Source: Desulfuromusa sp.
GTDB lineage: Bacteria > Desulfobacterota > Desulfuromonadia > Desulfuromonadales > Geopsychrobacteraceae
Assembly: GCA_021647765.1 (NCBI GenBank)
Contig: JAKIUD010000008.1
Span: 6,173 to 70,172 of the forward strand
Reading direction: 5' to 3'
DNA: 64,000 bases
Below the pieces are notes generated by a model. The model was given only the letters and a program-made list of their open reading frames with translations. It did not search any database and was not told the DNA's origin. Every line of letters begins with the position of its first letter. Position 1 is the stretch's first letter. Below are positions 51,966-60,777 of this stretch, piece by piece. The position numbers were made by a program, and so were the translations under genes.

Positions 51966-53300
51966 CTACGTGCCGATGAGATCAAAGACAGGTTGTTCCA
52001 TTAGAGAAACAAGCTCTGAGACGCGTTGCTGAAATAGCTTGAATTTACTTTTTGGAATTGATACTGCCATTGGGATTTTGGCTGTGATGGGGTTGACCGT
52101 ACGACCCTTGATATGTATTTCATAATGGAGGTGCGGCCCGGTAGAACGTCCGGTGTTCCCCGATAAAGCAATCCGCTCACCACGTTTAATTTTCTGCCCA
52201 CGTTTGACAGTAATGCGACTCAAATGCATATAGCGAGTCATATAACGTCCCTCATGCTTAATCTCAATATACTTCCCGGCATAACGGTGATTTTTAACCC
52301 GCGTGACGATACCGTCCCCAGTCGCATAGACCGGCGTACCCACTGGCATGCCAAAATCAACACCTTTGTGCGGAGCGATGCGCTTGGTAATAGGATGAAG
52401 CCGCGCAAGATTGAAAGGGGAACTGATCCTGAAATGCCCCTTAAAGGGATAGCGCTGAAAAGCCCGGGCAAGGCTCTCACCCCGTTCATCATAATAATTT
52501 CCATCCTCAAACAGAAAAGCAGTGTAATGATGTTTTCGAGTAAAAAATCGCACTGCTTCAATATGGCTTTGACCCGTCAACTTTCCATCCAAGAGCTGCA
52601 GGCTACGGACAACTTGAAAGTGATCACCAGCTCGAAGATCCCGACTGAATTTAAGCTTGTTCTTAAACAAGTAAGTGATATTTCCGGTTTCCTGCTCACT
52701 CAAACCAACAGCAAGTGCTGACTGGTAAAAACTCCCCTCTATTTCACCATCAAGCAACTGAGGTTCCCAAGTCCCGGAGAGAATAATATCTTTATATTCA
52801 AAACTGTTTTCATCAACCCTCTGATAGACAATCTGATGTGCAGGATGAATGAAAAGCTCCATTTTCATAAGCTGACGATTTTTTTTATCCAGGGTAAATG
52901 TCAGGATATTACCAGGCCGTAAAATGTCCAGCGCCAGTAAAGATTCATCGGCTGCTACAATCTGAAACATAGTGGTCTGATTAATTTTTACACTGTCAAA
53001 TATAGTGCTTAGATTATCGCCCGGTTGAATAGTTCTTTTTAAAATGTGTTCAGGGACGGGGTGTTGCAAATTATCCATTGAAGCGGTGTCTTGATTAAGA
53101 GGTTCAGTGGGCTTTTCAGGATATGTCTGTTTATCTTGAACCTGTGCACCTGTTTTAGCCAATTCTGGCGGCGGAGAAGTGGGGAAATAATAATATCCAA
53201 CGAATCCCACAACAGCAAATATCACTACCAACAAGAGTAGACGACGATTGCGACGGTATTTTTTTTGCTGACTGAGTGTTGGTTTCCAGATTGCGTTCAT
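51966..53300 (-). CDS. M23-family peptidoglycan endopeptidase
   Basis: A 444-residue MepM-like protein with one N-terminal membrane anchor (RRLLLLVVIFAVVGFVGYYY). A LysM/OapA-like region follows (RTIQPGDNLSTIFDSVKINQ), then a Csd3-type second domain. The LytM catalytic domain has zinc residues in PHKGVDFGMPVGTP and STGPHLHYEIH. Both metal motifs are intact, so an active DD-endopeptidase that cuts peptide cross-links is likely. It is separated from the flagellar operon by a promoter. Confidence 0.9.
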   Translation of the reverse strand: MNAIWKPTLSQQKKYRRNRRLLLLVVIFAVVGFVGYYYFPTSPPPELAKTGAQVQDKQTYPEKPTEPLNQDTASMDNLQHPVPEHILKRTIQPGDNLSTIFDSVKINQTTMFQIVAADESLLALDILRPGNILTFTLDKKNRQLMKMELFIHPAHQIVYQRVDENSFEYKDIILSGTWEPQLLDGEIEGSFYQSALAVGLSEQETGNITYLFKNKLKFSRDLRAGDHFQVVRSLQLLDGKLTGQSHIEAVRFFTRKHHYTAFLFEDGNYYDERGESLARAFQRYPFKGHFRISSPFNLARLHPITKRIAPHKGVDFGMPVGTPVYATGDGIVTRVKNHRYAGKYIEIKHEGRYMTRYMHLSRITVKRGQKIKRGERIALSGNTGRSTGPHLHYEIHIKGRTVNPITAKIPMAVSIPKSKFKLFQQRVSELVSLMEQPVFDLIGT

Positions 53301-53511
53301 TCTAAAAGTACTTCTTTATCATTATAGTAATAAGATTCTATCCTACATTAAATGCAACAAACTATCATCTTATGTCAAGTTCTGTTTTTATCTTGAGAAT
53401 TCTGCTGTAGCCAATTCTCTTGATTTTAAAAGTATCCTCGTTTAACAAAATACTCTTAAAATCAATTTATCCTATTCACCAACCCTCTAGTAAACCTTAT
53501 AATTTTTACAG

Positions 53512-53540
53512 TTGACTAGCCGACAGATATCTGATTTATT
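53512..53540 (+). promoter_or_regulatory. Possible sigma-70 promoter of the first EamA gene
   Basis: TTGACT (53512-53517) and TTTATT (53535-53540), 17 bases apart, lie 41 bases before the ATG. The remaining gap from 53301 is AT-rich with no gene. Confidence 0.4.
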
Positions 53541-53581
53541 CCTCCTCGATGTAATACCTAATAAATTTCGGAGCTAATACC

Positions 53582-54451
53582 ATGATCTATCTTGTTGCAA
53601 TCACAATTCTCTGGGCATTTTCTTTCAGTTTGATCGGTGTCTACCTGGCCGGACAAGTGGATGCTTATTTCTCTGTCCTCACCCGGGTTGCATTGGCTGC
53701 GGTCGTTTTTCTCCCCTTTATCCGCCGGGTTCCGGCAAAGTTGGCAGGTAAATTGATGGTACTGGGAGCCATCCAGCTAGGCTGCATGTATGTTTTCTAT
53801 TATCAATCGTTTCTCCTGTTGACTGTACCGGAAGTACTGATTTTTACGATTCTGACACCAGTTTATGTCACCCTGATTTTTGACCTACTGCAGGGTCATT
53901 TCAGCTTCAGATATTTGGTGACTGCGCTAGTCGCGGTTCTGGGTGCAGCCATTATCCGTTACAGTTCAATCGGCAACGAAATATTTGTCGGATTTCTGGT
54001 GGTACAGGGGGCAAATATCTGTTTTGCTATCGGACAGGTTGGCTACAAGGTGCTCCTGCAGCGAGAGAATCTGAAACTGCCACAGCGTGCCATTTTCGGT
54101 TATTTCTATTTGGGCGCCCTGGCAGTCACCATCGTCACCTGGTTTCTGTTCGGCAATCCAGCCAAACTACCAACGACTGCACTACAGTGGGAAATCCTCC
54201 TCTATCTTGGATTGATCGCTTCCGGACTTGGCTACTTTTTCTGGAATAAAGGGGCAACCAAAGTGGATGCCGGGACGCTGGCAATTATGAACAATGCTTT
54301 GGTTCCTGCTGGATTGATTGTCAACCTGCTGATATGGAACCGTGACGCCAACTTGACCCGGCTGGGTGTCGGTGGTGCAGTGCTGCTGTTCTCGCTGCTG
54401 TTACATGAATACTGGGGTAAACAATGCAGTCCCGAGCCACAGTTGGATTAA
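53582..54451 (+). CDS. EamA/DMT-family transporter
   Basis: A 289-residue protein with about ten membrane helices, beginning LVAITILWAFSFSLIGVYLA. Other conserved parts are VTALVAVLGAAIIRYSS and LGLIASGLGYFFWNKGATKV DAGTLAIMNNA (in two parts). It resembles the carboxylate/amino acid permease type of EamA. Substrate unknown. A second EamA gene follows 50 bases later on the same strand. Confidence 0.85.
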   Translation: MIYLVAITILWAFSFSLIGVYLAGQVDAYFSVLTRVALAAVVFLPFIRRVPAKLAGKLMVLGAIQLGCMYVFYYQSFLLLTVPEVLIFTILTPVYVTLIFDLLQGHFSFRYLVTALVAVLGAAIIRYSSIGNEIFVGFLVVQGANICFAIGQVGYKVLLQRENLKLPQRAIFGYFYLGALAVTIVTWFLFGNPAKLPTTALQWEILLYLGLIASGLGYFFWNKGATKVDAGTLAIMNNALVPAGLIVNLLIWNRDANLTRLGVGGAVLLFSLLLHEYWGKQCSPEPQLD

Positions 54452-54501
54452 CCTGCTAAATTTATCCCCTTCGGCTCTCCGTATAAGGTATAAGTTGGCC
54501 G

Positions 54502-55410
54502 ATGTCTCATCAAACCAATTTCATAACTTATTTAAAACTGCTACTGATGGCTCTGTTCTGGGGTGGAACCTTCATTGCTGGTCGGCTTCTGGCCGGGGAG
54601 GTTTCACCATTTTCCGCAGCATTTCTGCGCTTTGCTATTGCCTCGGCTGTATTAGTGTTGATCAGCCTACGCAATTACCGAACACTACCAAAGGTTCAGG
54701 GAAATCAGTGGATTCCCCTGTTAATACTCGGGTTTAGTGGCGTCTTTGCCTATAACGCTTTCTTCTTCAAGGGGCTGGAACTGGTCGAAGCCGGACGAGC
54801 AGCGGTGATTATTGCCAACAACCCCATCTTTATCGGCCTGTTTGCGGCTCTGCTGTTTAAAGAAGAACTCAATTTTCAAAAAATTGCGGGGATCATCCTC
54901 TCGATCTCCGGCGCGATCATTGTCATTACCAAAGGACAACCTCTGACGATATTTTTTACCGGGTTGGGGAAAGGTGAACTCCTCATTTTTGGCTGTGTTA
55001 TCAGTTGGACAATTTACTCTCTGGCAGGACGTGCTGCCATGCGGGGATTCACGCCGCTGGTTGCCGTCACTTACTCGGCCTTAATCGGAACACTTCTATT
55101 ATTTCCGGCCGCTTATTTTGAAGGTCTGTTTCAACATATCAGCAGATATTCTGCCACAGCCTGGGGCTGCCTGTTGTATCTTGGGCTCTGTGGAACAGTT
55201 CTCGGATTTGTCTGGTATTATCAGGGAATTCAAAAGATCGGCTCAACCCGGGCTAGCCAATTCATCAATTTTGTTCCGGTTAGCGCGGTTCTACTGTCTG
55301 TCTGGCTGCTCAATGAGCCCTTAACGATTTCATTACTATTTGGCCTTCTTTTCGTCAGCAGTGGCGTATACCTGACCAATCGATCCACAATCCTCAGACT
55401 TGGGGATTGA
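54502..55410 (+). CDS. EamA/DMT-family transporter
   Basis: A 302-residue, ten-helix protein with LLMALFWGGTFIAGRLLAGE, FSAAFLRFAIASAVLVLISL and SGAIIVITKGQPL, the canonical EamA pattern. It is only distantly similar to the preceding gene, so the pair is probably not a recent tandem duplication. A damaged copy of the dispersed palindromic element lies just after its stop. Confidence 0.87.
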   Translation: MSHQTNFITYLKLLLMALFWGGTFIAGRLLAGEVSPFSAAFLRFAIASAVLVLISLRNYRTLPKVQGNQWIPLLILGFSGVFAYNAFFFKGLELVEAGRAAVIIANNPIFIGLFAALLFKEELNFQKIAGIILSISGAIIVITKGQPLTIFFTGLGKGELLIFGCVISWTIYSLAGRAAMRGFTPLVAVTYSALIGTLLLFPAAYFEGLFQHISRYSATAWGCLLYLGLCGTVLGFVWYYQGIQKIGSTRASQFINFVPVSAVLLSVWLLNEPLTISLLFGLLFVSSGVYLTNRSTILRLGD

Positions 55411-55426
55411 ACCAAAAAAAGGAACT

Positions 55427-55545
55427 ACACTAAGCTTAAGTAATTTTATAGTAATCTCGGAACTGTCCTCAGCACTATTGGAGGCTGTCCCAAGAGGGTA
55501 CAAACCATGAAAATGTAGCGGTTTACACCACAAACCAGTCTTTTT
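55427..55545. repeat. Dispersed palindromic element, half copy
   Basis: GTAATCTCGGAACTGTCCTC then GGAGGCTGTCCCAAGAG, aligning to the left part of the 32089 copy through ...GGTTTACACC. The complementary right arm is missing. It has more base changes than the other copies, so it is probably older. Confidence 0.72.
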
Positions 55546-55558
55546 CCGCCATCACCAG

Positions 55559-55951
55559 TTATTTTTCTTCATTCAACACCAACAGATAACCATCAGGATC
55601 CTGCAGCCAAAGTTCCCGGCGATGGTGTTCATGGTCGTCCAGCTCGTAACAAATCGGCCAGAGATAATACTTGACCATACGATAAATATCATCCAGATTA
55701 TTGCAGCTCAGTTCCAACTGTACCCCCACTCCAAAAGGATTGCGGTTTAAACTTTGCAGCAGTGCCGGATGTTGTGCTTCCATATCCCGTAACGGTTGAA
55801 AAACAATTTTCATTTGTTCAAGAGATAAGACGATATAGCTCTGCTTCGTTTTAGAATTTCGGATAAGTTCAGGAGATAACAGCAGAACTTCACGATAAAA
55901 CTGTTCCGTTTTATTTAAATCAGCAACAGCAAGAGTTAAGTTTAATTGCAT
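55559..55951 (-). CDS. VOC/glyoxalase-family protein
   Basis: A 130-residue protein with the vicinal oxygen chelate fold pattern: LNLTLAVADLNKTEQFYREV, VGVQLELSCNNLDDIYRMVK, and ELWLQDPDGYLLVLNEE. The RELWLQDPDG motif is characteristic. The metal-binding residues of true glyoxalase I are not all evident, so a binding or resistance role is possible. It diverges from folK, 34 bases away. Confidence 0.8.
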   Translation of the reverse strand: MQLNLTLAVADLNKTEQFYREVLLLSPELIRNSKTKQSYIVLSLEQMKIVFQPLRDMEAQHPALLQSLNRNPFGVGVQLELSCNNLDDIYRMVKYYLWPICYELDDHEHHRRELWLQDPDGYLLVLNEEK

Positions 55952-55985
55952 TGATTTTACCCCTTATGTTTTAATGTGACAGACT

Positions 55986-56498
55986 ATGACAGGGAGCAAC
56001 AAGAGTCGAGCTTTTCTCGGTTTTGGTGGTAATTTAGGAAAGCCACTGAACAATTTTCGCCGCGCCAGACAACAGCTGGCGGAACATCCACAGGTTGAGG
56101 TTATCTCCAGCTCACCACTCTATCAAACACCTCCTGTTGGGGGACCAGAGGGACAAGCAGATTATCTCAACGCTGCTATTGAAATTCTAACTGGATTATC
56201 AGCGCTTGACCTGTTACAACTCTGCCGCCAGATAGAAAATAGTGCCGGGCGAGTCAGGGATTTGCACTGGGGACCCCGAACTCTTGATATTGATTTACTC
56301 CTGGTTGATGACCTGATTATGGATACCCCACTTTTAACTCTGCCGCATCCACGTTTACAACAGCGTCATTTTGTTCTGCTGCCGCTGAATGACCTTGCAC
56401 CACAACTGAACCACCCGGTTCTAAATGAAACTATCGGTCATTTACTTAATATACTGCCAACAGCTATTGACATTACCCGCTTAAACAAAACATGGTAA
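55986..56498 (+). CDS. folK: 6-hydroxymethyl-7,8-dihydropterin pyrophosphokinase
   Basis: A 170-residue folate-pathway enzyme. Seen: FLGFGGNLGKPLNNFRRARQ, SSPLYQTPPVGGPEGQADYL NAA (in two parts), the signature HWGPRTLDIDLLLVDD, and LPHPRLQQRHFVLLPLNDLA. Full length. It is followed four bases later by a small YHS-domain gene, so the two are probably co-transcribed. Confidence 0.95.
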   Translation: MTGSNKSRAFLGFGGNLGKPLNNFRRARQQLAEHPQVEVISSSPLYQTPPVGGPEGQADYLNAAIEILTGLSALDLLQLCRQIENSAGRVRDLHWGPRTLDIDLLLVDDLIMDTPLLTLPHPRLQQRHFVLLPLNDLAPQLNHPVLNETIGHLLNILPTAIDITRLNKTW

Positions 56499-56502
56499 CC
56501 TG

Positions 56503-56751
56503 ATGATCAAATTGATACTGCTTATTCTCTGTGGCTTTGTTTTCTACTCGATGATCTCCGGTTTGCTGCGTCCGGGAAAATCCCGGCGCCCGGAAAACCG
56601 GAGCAAAGAAGGGGAAGCCATGGTGGAAGATCCACAATGCGGAACCTACCTCCCCATAAGTGAAGCAATCAAAGCAAATATTAATGGTCAGCAGCACTAT
56701 TTCTGCTCAAAAAAATGTTTGAAAGAATATAAGAAAGGACAGGAAAAATAA
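56503..56751 (+). CDS. Small membrane protein with YHS/TRASH-like domain
   Basis: An 82-residue protein with one N-terminal helix (LILLILCGFVFYSMISGLL), a basic linker, and a Cys domain: MVEDPQCGTYLPISEAIKAN, then QHYFCSKKCLKEYKKG. The three cysteines (one, then CxxxC) fit the YHS family, which is usually metal-binding. Such genes often follow folK in deltaproteobacteria; their function is not established. Confidence 0.78.
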   Translation: MIKLILLILCGFVFYSMISGLLRPGKSRRPENRSKEGEAMVEDPQCGTYLPISEAIKANINGQQHYFCSKKCLKEYKKGQEK

Positions 56752-56779
56752 TCACCTTACCCTGACAAGGAGTTTTTAA

Positions 56780-57421
56780 ATGAAGTTTTTTATCGACACC
56801 GCAGAAGTTACTGAAATCCGTGCCGCCCATGATCTGGGATTAGTTGACGGGGTGACCACTAACCCTTCGTTGATCGCTAAAAGCGGTCGCGATTTTAAAG
56901 AAGTTATCAAAGAAATTACCGATATTGTTGATGGACCTATCTCGGCTGAAGTGATCGCTCTGGATGCTGAGGGGATGCTTAAAGAGGGACGTGAGTTAGT
57001 TAAAATCCACAAAAATATCGTTATCAAGGTACCAATGACCACCGAAGGACTGAAAGCAACCAAGCAATTCAGTGCTGAAAAGATCAAAACCAACGTCACC
57101 CTGATCTTTTCTTCTTTACAGGCTCTTTTGGCTGCCAAAGCAGGAGCAACCTATGTTTCACCATTTGTTGGCCGCCTTGACGATATCAGTCATGAAGGGA
57201 TGGAAGGGGTTGAGCAAATTCGGACTATCTATGATAACTACGGGTACACCACCGAAATCATTGTTGCCTCGGTACGTTCACCGCTGCACGTTCTCAATGC
57301 CGGTTTGATCGGCGCCGACATCTGTACGATCCCTTATGGCGTCATGATCCAGCTGGCAAAACACCCACTGACCGACCTAGGCATCGAAAAATTTCTTACA
57401 GATTGGGAAAAAACAAAATAG
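56780..57421 (+). CDS. fsa: Fructose-6-phosphate aldolase/transaldolase-like enzyme
   Basis: A 213-residue member of the short transaldolase family. It has FFIDTAEVTEIRAAHDLGLV, DGVTTNPSLIAKSG, the Schiff-base lysine in IVIKVPMTTEGLKA, and NVTLIFSSLQALLAAKAGA and YVSPFVGRLDD. Members of this length include both FSA and true transaldolases (TalC type). In a bacterium without other tal genes it may supply transaldolase activity. AAGGAG precedes the ATG and a terminator follows. Confidence 0.92.
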   Translation: MKFFIDTAEVTEIRAAHDLGLVDGVTTNPSLIAKSGRDFKEVIKEITDIVDGPISAEVIALDAEGMLKEGRELVKIHKNIVIKVPMTTEGLKATKQFSAEKIKTNVTLIFSSLQALLAAKAGATYVSPFVGRLDDISHEGMEGVEQIRTIYDNYGYTTEIIVASVRSPLHVLNAGLIGADICTIPYGVMIQLAKHPLTDLGIEKFLTDWEKTK

Positions 57422-57448
57422 AACTGCAGTTCAATACAGAGACCACCT

Positions 57449-57483
57449 AACAGGCTGAAACACTAAGTTTCAGCCTGTTTTTT
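57449..57483 (+). terminator. Rho-independent terminator after fsa
   Basis: CAGGCTGAAAC, ACTAA, GTTTCAGCCTG gives an 11-bp stem followed by TTTTTTATT. Confidence 0.92.
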
Positions 57484-57568
57484 ATTGTTTTAATTCAGAC
57501 TGCTTTTCACAGAGTTAATTCCACAACAATGTTATGTAGAATGCTTGAAATATAATCGGTCTGACCAC

Positions 57569-57597
57569 TTGACAATCTGCCAAAGAGTCGGTATATG
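57569..57597 (+). promoter_or_regulatory. Sigma-70-type promoter of sucCD
   Basis: A perfect TTGACA (57569-57574), 17-base spacer, and TATATG (57592-57597), about 80 bases upstream of the sucC ATG. Confidence 0.6.
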
Positions 57598-57678
57598 GTT
57601 AAAAGCTATTTATATATCTTTTTTCTGGGATTCTTGAGATACGAACCCCATCTCTACTTCTAACCCTGTGAGGATGCG

Positions 57679-58842
57679 ATGAACATTCACGAGTATCAAG
57701 CTAAGGCGATTCTGCGCTATTTCGGAGTTCCAGTTCCGGAAGGGCACGTGGTCTACAACAGTAACTCGGCCCGCGACTGGGCAAAACGACTGGGTGATGG
57801 CCCCTGGGCAGTTAAAGCTCAGATTCATGCCGGTGGTCGTGGCAAAGGTGGCGGTGTCAAGATTGCCAAAACTGCAGATGAAGTCAAACAGTATGCCAGG
57901 CAGATGTTCGGCATGACTTTGGTGACCCACCAAACTGGGCCAGAAGGCAAAATTGTCAAACGGGTTCTGGTTGAAGAGGGGAGCAACATCGCTGACGAAT
58001 ACTATGTCTCCTTCCTCGTCGACCGGACAACTGATAAAGTCACCTTGATGGCTTCCGCAGAAGGGGGAATGAATATTGAAGAAGTTGCCGCTAAAACCCC
58101 TGAAAAACTTTTCTTTGAAGCAATTGATCCCGTCGTTGGGCTGACTGCGTTCCAAGCTCGTAAAGTTGCCTTCAAGCTCGGTTTCGCCATGCCTCAGGTC
58201 AAGCAAGCCGTACCGGTTTTGATGAATCTCTATAAAGCATTCGTTGAATCTGACTGCTCATTACTCGAAATCAATCCACTCATCCAGACTGCTGAAGGCA
58301 AGCTGATCTGCCTCGATGCCAAGCTTAACTTTGATGACAACGCCCTCTTCCGTCATCTGCGTATCCGCGATCTCCGCGACTACGAAGAAGAAGATCCGAT
58401 GGAAATTGAAGCCGGTCAATATGATCTATCCTACATCTCTCTTGACGGCAACATTGGCTGTATGGTTAACGGTGCCGGTCTGGCTATGGCGACTATGGAT
58501 ATTATCCAACTCCATGGTGCTTCCCCAGCCAACTTCCTCGATGTTGGAGGGAGTGCAACCGTTGAGCGGGTCACCGAGGCCTTTAAAATTATCCTCTCCG
58601 ACAAAAAAGTTGAGGGTATTCTGGTCAACATCTTTGGCGGCATCATGAAGTGTGATGTTATTGCGACAGGTGTGGTTGAAGCAGCCAAGCAGGTTGGAAT
58701 CAAGATTCCTCTGGTTGTCCGTCTCGAAGGAACCAACGTTGATCTCGGCAAAAAGATTCTAGCAAAATCGGGTCTTGATATCGTCAGTGCCGACGGCATG
58801 GCCGATGCTGCGGAAAAAATCGTCAAAGCCGTCAACGGTTAA
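57679..58842 (+). CDS. sucC: Succinyl-CoA synthetase, beta subunit
   Basis: A 387-residue ATP-grasp subunit. It shows NIHEYQAKAILRYFGVPVPE, AVKAQIHAGGRGKGGGVKIA, LEINPLIQTAEGKLICLDAK, GCMVNGAGLAMATMDIIQLH and NIFGGIMKCDVIATGVVEAA. It binds nucleotide and succinate and pairs with SucD, encoded 20 bases downstream. It links succinyl-CoA and succinate in the TCA cycle. GAGGA precedes the ATG. Confidence 0.97.
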   Translation: MNIHEYQAKAILRYFGVPVPEGHVVYNSNSARDWAKRLGDGPWAVKAQIHAGGRGKGGGVKIAKTADEVKQYARQMFGMTLVTHQTGPEGKIVKRVLVEEGSNIADEYYVSFLVDRTTDKVTLMASAEGGMNIEEVAAKTPEKLFFEAIDPVVGLTAFQARKVAFKLGFAMPQVKQAVPVLMNLYKAFVESDCSLLEINPLIQTAEGKLICLDAKLNFDDNALFRHLRIRDLRDYEEEDPMEIEAGQYDLSYISLDGNIGCMVNGAGLAMATMDIIQLHGASPANFLDVGGSATVERVTEAFKIILSDKKVEGILVNIFGGIMKCDVIATGVVEAAKQVGIKIPLVVRLEGTNVDLGKKILAKSGLDIVSADGMADAAEKIVKAVNG

Positions 58843-58862
58843 GGCATTAAGGAGATAAAACA

Positions 58863-59735
58863 ATGAGTATTCTGATCGATAAAAATACCAAGGTCATTAC
58901 CCAGGGGATTACCGGTGCTACCGGCCTCTTTCACGCTCAAGGTGCCCGTGACTACGGCACACAGATGGTCGGCGGTGTTACTCCCGGAAAAGGCGGTACC
59001 AGTGTTGATGGATTTCCAATTTTCAATACCGTAGAAGATGCAGTTAAGGAAACAGGTGCGACCGCTTCGGTTATCTATGTTCCACCAATCGGCAGCGCTG
59101 ATGCCATCATGGAAGCAGTAGATGCCGGTATTGAACTGGTTATCTGTATCACCGAAGGGGTTCCGGTTCTGGACATGGTCAAGGTCAATAAGTACATGGA
59201 ATGCAGAAACTCCCGCCTGGTCGGGCCGAACTGCCCGGGAGTCATCACCCCCGGCGAATGCAAAATCGGCATTATGCCCGGCTATATTCATAAACCTGGC
59301 CCGGTTGGCGTCCTGTCTCGCTCCGGTACTCTGACCTATGAAGCTGTCTGGCAGTTGACCAGCCGTGACATTGGTCAAACCACCTGTGTTGGTATCGGTG
59401 GTGACCCGGTCAATGGTACCAGCCACCTTGACGTGCTGAAGATGTTTGAAGCTGACCCAGAGACCAAAGCGGTTATCATGATCGGTGAAATCGGTGGCGA
59501 TGCTGAAGAGCAAGCCGCTGAATATGTTCGCGATCACATGAGCAAACCAGTCGCTGCCTTTATCGCCGGAGCAACTGCTCCTGCAGGTAAGCGAATGGGT
59601 CATGCCGGTGCAATCATCTCCGGTGGTAAAGGTGATGCAGCCAGCAAAAAAGCCTTCCTGCGCGAGTGCGGTGTCAGTGTTGCCGATTCTCCTGCAGATA
59701 TGGCCGAAGCGTTGCTGAAGATCTGGCAGCCATAA
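58863..59735 (+). CDS. sucD: Succinyl-CoA synthetase, alpha subunit
   Basis: A 290-residue CoA-binding subunit. Seen: TQGITGATGLFHAQGARDYG, GGVTPGKGGTSVDGFPIFNT, GPNCPGVITPGECKIGIMPG, and the phosphohistidine loop GHAGAIISGGKGDAASK. Full length. It completes the sucCD operon, ending in a strong hairpin. Confidence 0.97.
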   Translation: MSILIDKNTKVITQGITGATGLFHAQGARDYGTQMVGGVTPGKGGTSVDGFPIFNTVEDAVKETGATASVIYVPPIGSADAIMEAVDAGIELVICITEGVPVLDMVKVNKYMECRNSRLVGPNCPGVITPGECKIGIMPGYIHKPGPVGVLSRSGTLTYEAVWQLTSRDIGQTTCVGIGGDPVNGTSHLDVLKMFEADPETKAVIMIGEIGGDAEEQAAEYVRDHMSKPVAAFIAGATAPAGKRMGHAGAIISGGKGDAASKKAFLRECGVSVADSPADMAEALLKIWQP

Positions 59736-59764
59736 GAGAACAACAAAGTTATTCAGAAATATTT

Positions 59765-59795
59765 AAAAGGGGCGGAATTTCCGCCCCTTTTCATT
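59765..59795 (+). terminator. Rho-independent terminator after sucD
   Basis: AAAAGGGGCGGAA and TTCCGCCCCTTTT form a 13-bp stem with a very small loop, then CATTTT, 30 bases after the stop codon. Confidence 0.88.
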
Positions 59796-59896
59796 TTATC
59801 TAAGATTATGAGAGTCTGGATTTATCTCTTTCAATATACGTAAATTCAGACAAATCACTTTCCAAGCAGCCTATAACCCTGATCGGACGACCACCA

Positions 59897-60556
59897 TCAC
59901 TTCAGCCTAGCTGCGTAATCCGCATATTCGCCGATATAATAATCAGCCGGTTCACCCCCCAGCTTAATCGCATCCCGTCCCTGCATTGTTTCAATCCAGG
60001 CCAACAATGAGGTTAAATTATCAGGAATCCTCAAGCCACGATAATGCTCCAACACCGCCCAGCGCTCGAACCAGGGATAAAAAGCTATATCCGTCAAGCC
60101 AACGTACCAGCCAAACCAATAAGGTCCCTTCCCATTGCGATGTTTTAATTCGTTATCAAGATCTGCGAGTACCTTGCAGAGTTCAGCGGCAATGGCGCTC
60201 TGCTTTTCTTTCCGTTGCGCCTTAAGCAAACGATAAAACAGTGGAACAAATCTTGAGCCGGAGAAGTCGATCCAGAGTCTGGCCTCGGCTCGCTGCTGGG
60301 CAGATGAAGGCAGTAGGGCTGGTTCTGTGCAGCATTCGTTGACGTATTCATTGATGATCAGCGACTCTTGCAGGATAAAATCCCCCTGCCGGAGTGCTGG
60401 AACCGCGCCAGCAGGGTTGAGCTGAAAGTACCAGTCCGGCTTGTTACGCAGATTGATTTCGATCAAGGTGAAAGGGAGATTTTTTTCCATCAGCGCCAAA
60501 CGGCTACGATGTGCAAAAGGACAGACCCGGGCGCTGAACAGTTCAATGTTTTCCAT
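59897..60556 (-). CDS. Glutathione S-transferase family protein
   Basis: A 219-residue thioredoxin-fold GST. N-terminal domain: ELFSARVCPFAHRSRLALME with the CPFAHR active-site Cys of omega/lambda-like GSTs, then NPAGAVPALRQGDFILQESL IINEY (in two parts). The C-terminal domain is helical (WFGWYVGLTDIAFYPWFERW). It is divergent from an HxlR-type regulator gene, a pairing that often reflects redox or electrophile control. A half copy of the dispersed repeat occupies the shared promoter region. Confidence 0.85.
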   Translation of the reverse strand: MENIELFSARVCPFAHRSRLALMEKNLPFTLIEINLRNKPDWYFQLNPAGAVPALRQGDFILQESLIINEYVNECCTEPALLPSSAQQRAEARLWIDFSGSRFVPLFYRLLKAQRKEKQSAIAAELCKVLADLDNELKHRNGKGPYWFGWYVGLTDIAFYPWFERWAVLEHYRGLRIPDNLTSLLAWIETMQGRDAIKLGGEPADYYIGEYADYAARLK

Positions 60557-60629
60557 AACGAGTTCCTTAAGCGACTAAACCCCAGAGTTCAGCGTAACAG
60601 ATTATCGCGACAGTAACCATCATGCCGTC

Positions 60630-60752
60630 CCGAATGGTGCTAGTCTAAGCAGTATTGCAGTAATCTCGGGACTGTCCCCAGACCCACCGGGGGCTGTCCC
60701 AAGAGTTTACGAGCCACGAAGAGCCGCAGTGGTTTGCGCCGCAAAAATTTTG
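60630..60752. repeat. Dispersed palindromic element, half copy
   Basis: It starts GTCCCGAATGGTGCTAGTCT and continues with CTCGGGACTGTCCCC, GGGGGCTGTCCCAAGAG and TTTACGAGCCACGA, closely matching the left two-thirds of the 32089 copy. The right arm is absent. It lies in the GST/hxlR divergent promoter region, 26 bases before the regulator ATG. Confidence 0.82.
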
Positions 60753-60777
60753 CGAGTATTGTGTTATAGTTCCCTTC

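Noticed and set aside
57610..58206. A 198-residue leftward ORF opposite sucC (and similar long frames opposite sucD)
   Set aside because: These are antisense shadows of strongly coding genes. They have no ribosome-binding site, and the sense genes have complete family motifs.
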